Positions 62,616 to 64,000 of a DNA stretch of 64,000 nucleotides are shown here, one piece after another. Origin of the DNA: Coprousia sp963931435 (GTDB lineage Bacteria > Actinomycetota > Coriobacteriia > Coriobacteriales > Coriobacteriaceae); contig OZ007012.1 in the NCBI GenBank assembly GCA_963931435.1, forward strand, positions 992,001 through 1,056,000, written 5' to 3'. The notes under the pieces are model-generated. The model was not told the DNA's origin. It saw only the letters and a list, made by a program, of their open reading frames with translations, and made no database searches. The stretch's first letter is position 1; each line of letters begins with the position of its first letter. The translations under genes were made by a program, and so were the position numbers.

Positions 62616-62872
62616 TGGCTGAGTCGACCGTCCACACCTTCGGCGACATCACCGAGCGCCTCGACGAGATTATCGCGCAGGTGCGCTCCAAGGACACCTC
62701 TCTGGAGCGCAGCCTCGATCTGTTCGACGAGGCCATCAAGCTCGGTTCCAAGGCGGTCGAGCTGGTGGACAGCTTCGACATGAGCGATGAGGAGGCCGCC
62801 CTGCTCGAGGAGGCGGCTGAGGCGCCGGACGCCCCGGTGCCGACGGCGGAAGGGGATTCTCCGCAGGCATGA
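62615..62872 (+). CDS. xseB: exodeoxyribonuclease VII small subunit
   Basis: The 85-residue protein carries the XseB core (LDEIIAQVRSKDTSLERSLDLFDEAIKL, in two parts) and an acidic tail. It binds multiple times to XseA in exonuclease VII. One-base overlap with nusB and four-base overlap with tlyA. No xseA is adjacent, although it usually is. Confidence 0.92.
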   Translation: MAESTVHTFGDITERLDEIIAQVRSKDTSLERSLDLFDEAIKLGSKAVELVDSFDMSDEEAALLEEAAEAPDAPVPTAEGDSPQA

Positions 62873-63672
62873 AGCGCGTGAGACTTGATGACGAGCTCGT
62901 ATCGCAGGGCATCTGCGCCGACCGCGCGGATGCCCTGCGTCTGTTGATGGCCGGCAGCGTCTCCTCGGGAGGGGAGCGTCTCACCTCCCCGGGGATGAAG
63001 GTGGCGCCCGGGATCGCGCTGCACGTGAAGGGGCGCCTGCCCTATGTGGGGCGGGGCGGTCTCAAGCTCGCAGGAGCCCTCGACGCCTTCGGCATCGATC
63101 CGGTCGGTCTCTCCTGCCTGGACGTGGGCTGCTCGACAGGTGGTTTCACGGACTGCCTGCTCCAGCGCGGTGCGGCGCACGTGGTCGCCGTCGACGTGGG
63201 CCGCGCGCAGTTCGACTGGTCGCTGCGGCGCGACGCGCGCGTGACGCTCCTGGAGCGCACCAACATGGTGGACGTGCCCGCGCTCGGCTATCGGGGCGCC
63301 TGCGACCTTGCGGTCTGCGACGTCTCCTTCACGAGCGTGCGCACCGTGACGCCGGCGGTGCTCGATGCCCTGACGCCGACCGGGACCTTTCTCACCCTCG
63401 TCAAACCGCAGTTCGAGGCGCCCGCCTCCGAGGTGGGGGAGGGCGGCGTGGTGCGCGATCCGGCCGTGCGCCGGCGCGTGCTCGCCGATATGGTCCGCTT
63501 CTTCGCCGCCTCGGGGCTCGCCCCCTGCGGCGTGTGCGCCTCGCCCATCACGGGCGCGAAGGGCAACGTCGAGTACTTCCTCTGGGGCAAACGGGGTATC
63601 CTTGAGGACATGGCCGCCGATGCGGCCGAGCGGATGGTCGGGGACGCGATTGCCGAGGCGGAGGCGCTATGA
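62869..63672 (+). CDS. tlyA: TlyA-family 16S/23S rRNA cytidine-2'-O-methyltransferase
   Basis: The 267-residue protein has an N-terminal S4 domain (about 4-60, DELVSQGICADRADALRLLMAG in part) and an FtsJ/RrmJ Rossmann domain (SAM site CLDVGCSTGGFTDCLL). The catalytic K-D-K-E set is compatible with GRGGLKL, DVSFTS, VKPQFE and NVEYF. TlyA methylation confers capreomycin sensitivity in mycobacteria. ATGA overlaps with xseB and nadK give an xseB-tlyA-nadK operon. Confidence 0.94.
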   Translation: MKRVRLDDELVSQGICADRADALRLLMAGSVSSGGERLTSPGMKVAPGIALHVKGRLPYVGRGGLKLAGALDAFGIDPVGLSCLDVGCSTGGFTDCLLQRGAAHVVAVDVGRAQFDWSLRRDARVTLLERTNMVDVPALGYRGACDLAVCDVSFTSVRTVTPAVLDALTPTGTFLTLVKPQFEAPASEVGEGGVVRDPAVRRRVLADMVRFFAASGLAPCGVCASPITGAKGNVEYFLWGKRGILEDMAADAAERMVGDAIAEAEAL

Positions 63673-64000
63673 AGGTCTTGCTGGTTGCCAACTACGCCCG
63701 CAACGAGGCGGTGCAGAGCGGGCTCACGTTGGAGCTATGGCTCTCGCGCCAGGGCTTGGAGGTCGAGTGGGCGCCCGACCAGCGCTCCGGTATCGCGCCC
63801 GAGATCGATCTGGATGGCTGCGGGCTCGTCATATCGCTCGGTGGCGACGGCACGCTGCTGCGCGCGGCGCGCATCGTCGGCGCGCGCGAGATCCCCATCC
63901 TGGGGCTCTCCTACGGACACGTGGGCTTCCTCACCGCGGCCAGCCCCGATGAGACCGACATCCTGCGCGTCGTGGGCGACGCGCTCGCCGGCGAGCTGCA
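63669..64000 (+). CDS. nadK: NAD kinase, partial (C-terminus beyond window)
   Basis: The first 110 residues begin MKVLLVANYARNEAV and contain the diagnostic ISLGGDGTLLRAARI and ILGLSYGHVGFL. NAD kinase makes NADP+ from NAD+ and ATP. ATG overlaps the tlyA stop by four bases. recN commonly follows this pair in other actinobacteria. Confidence 0.93.
   Translation, partial: MKVLLVANYARNEAVQSGLTLELWLSRQGLEVEWAPDQRSGIAPEIDLDGCGLVISLGGDGTLLRAARIVGAREIPILGLSYGHVGFLTAASPDETDILRVVGDALAGEL

Overview
This 64-kb window is high-GC chromosomal DNA with Arg codons almost all CGC and dense same-strand operons. Gene content and order (AdhE, Zn-type L28, a SepIVA/YceD/L32/PlsX/ACP/RNase III/SMC/FtsY run, a two-subunit ABC exporter, ManXYZ with DUF956) fit an anaerobic, fermentative actinobacterium of the class Coriobacteriia, probably Collinsella or a close relative. 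This is inferred from gene content and order only; no rRNA was available to confirm it. I saw no rRNA, tRNA, CRISPR array or prophage.

Layout. 1-3.8 kb, minus strand: a partial APH-fold kinase, adhE and rpmB. 4.2-8.3 kb: a heterodimeric multidrug-type ABC exporter. 8.5-9.2 kb: a zinc-ribbon membrane protein. 9.4-14.7 kb: Asp23, DAK2 protein, recG, rsmD, coaD. 14.7-22.7 kb: a division, lipid, RNA-processing and chromosome block (SepIVA-like, yceD, rpmF, plsX, acpP, rnc, smc, ftsY), followed after a large inverted repeat by ffh. 24.5-25.0 kb: a decayed gene. 25.2-29.5 kb: thyA, folA, an rRNA/tRNA 2'-O-methyltransferase and ftsH. 29.5-33.9 kb is more accessory: a terminator inside a 23-bp inverted repeat, two tandem zinc-ribbon paralogues, a NYN/OST-HTH protein, a nucleotidyltransferase remnant and a DUF523-VOC fusion. 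33.9-36.1 kb: an FMN reductase and an ISL3-type insertion sequence. 36.2-41.3 kb: an isoleucine T-box leader, ileS, lspA and an RluD-type pseudouridine synthase. 41.3-45.9 kb: a membrane glycosyltransferase, a minimal prepilin peptidase, a dGTPase and rarA behind a LexA-type box. 46.0-49.2 kb: a sigma-B-type module and an AI-2E-family permease. 49.3-52.5 kb: alaS and ruvX. 52.6-56.2 kb: a mannose-family PTS (IIAB, IIC, IID, DUF956). 56.3-64 kb: mltG, a YqeG phosphatase, aroK, a degenerate AroB homologue, pepP, efp, a second Asp23 protein, nusB, xseB, tlyA and the start of nadK.

How the parts work together. Most of the window is core housekeeping: translation, SRP secretion, chromosome segregation, folate and dTMP synthesis, lipid and wall synthesis. 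AdhE regenerates NAD+ during sugar fermentation, and the PTS supplies that sugar. Several controls are readable directly: a tRNA-Ile T-box for ileS, a LexA-type operator for rarA, CG-centred repeats upstream of adhE, and a -10/-35 arrangement shared by the zinc-ribbon paralogues. The most unusual items are the AroB homologue that has lost its metal ligands, the DUF523-VOC fusion, the composite inverted repeats at operon ends, and the zinc-ribbon family.
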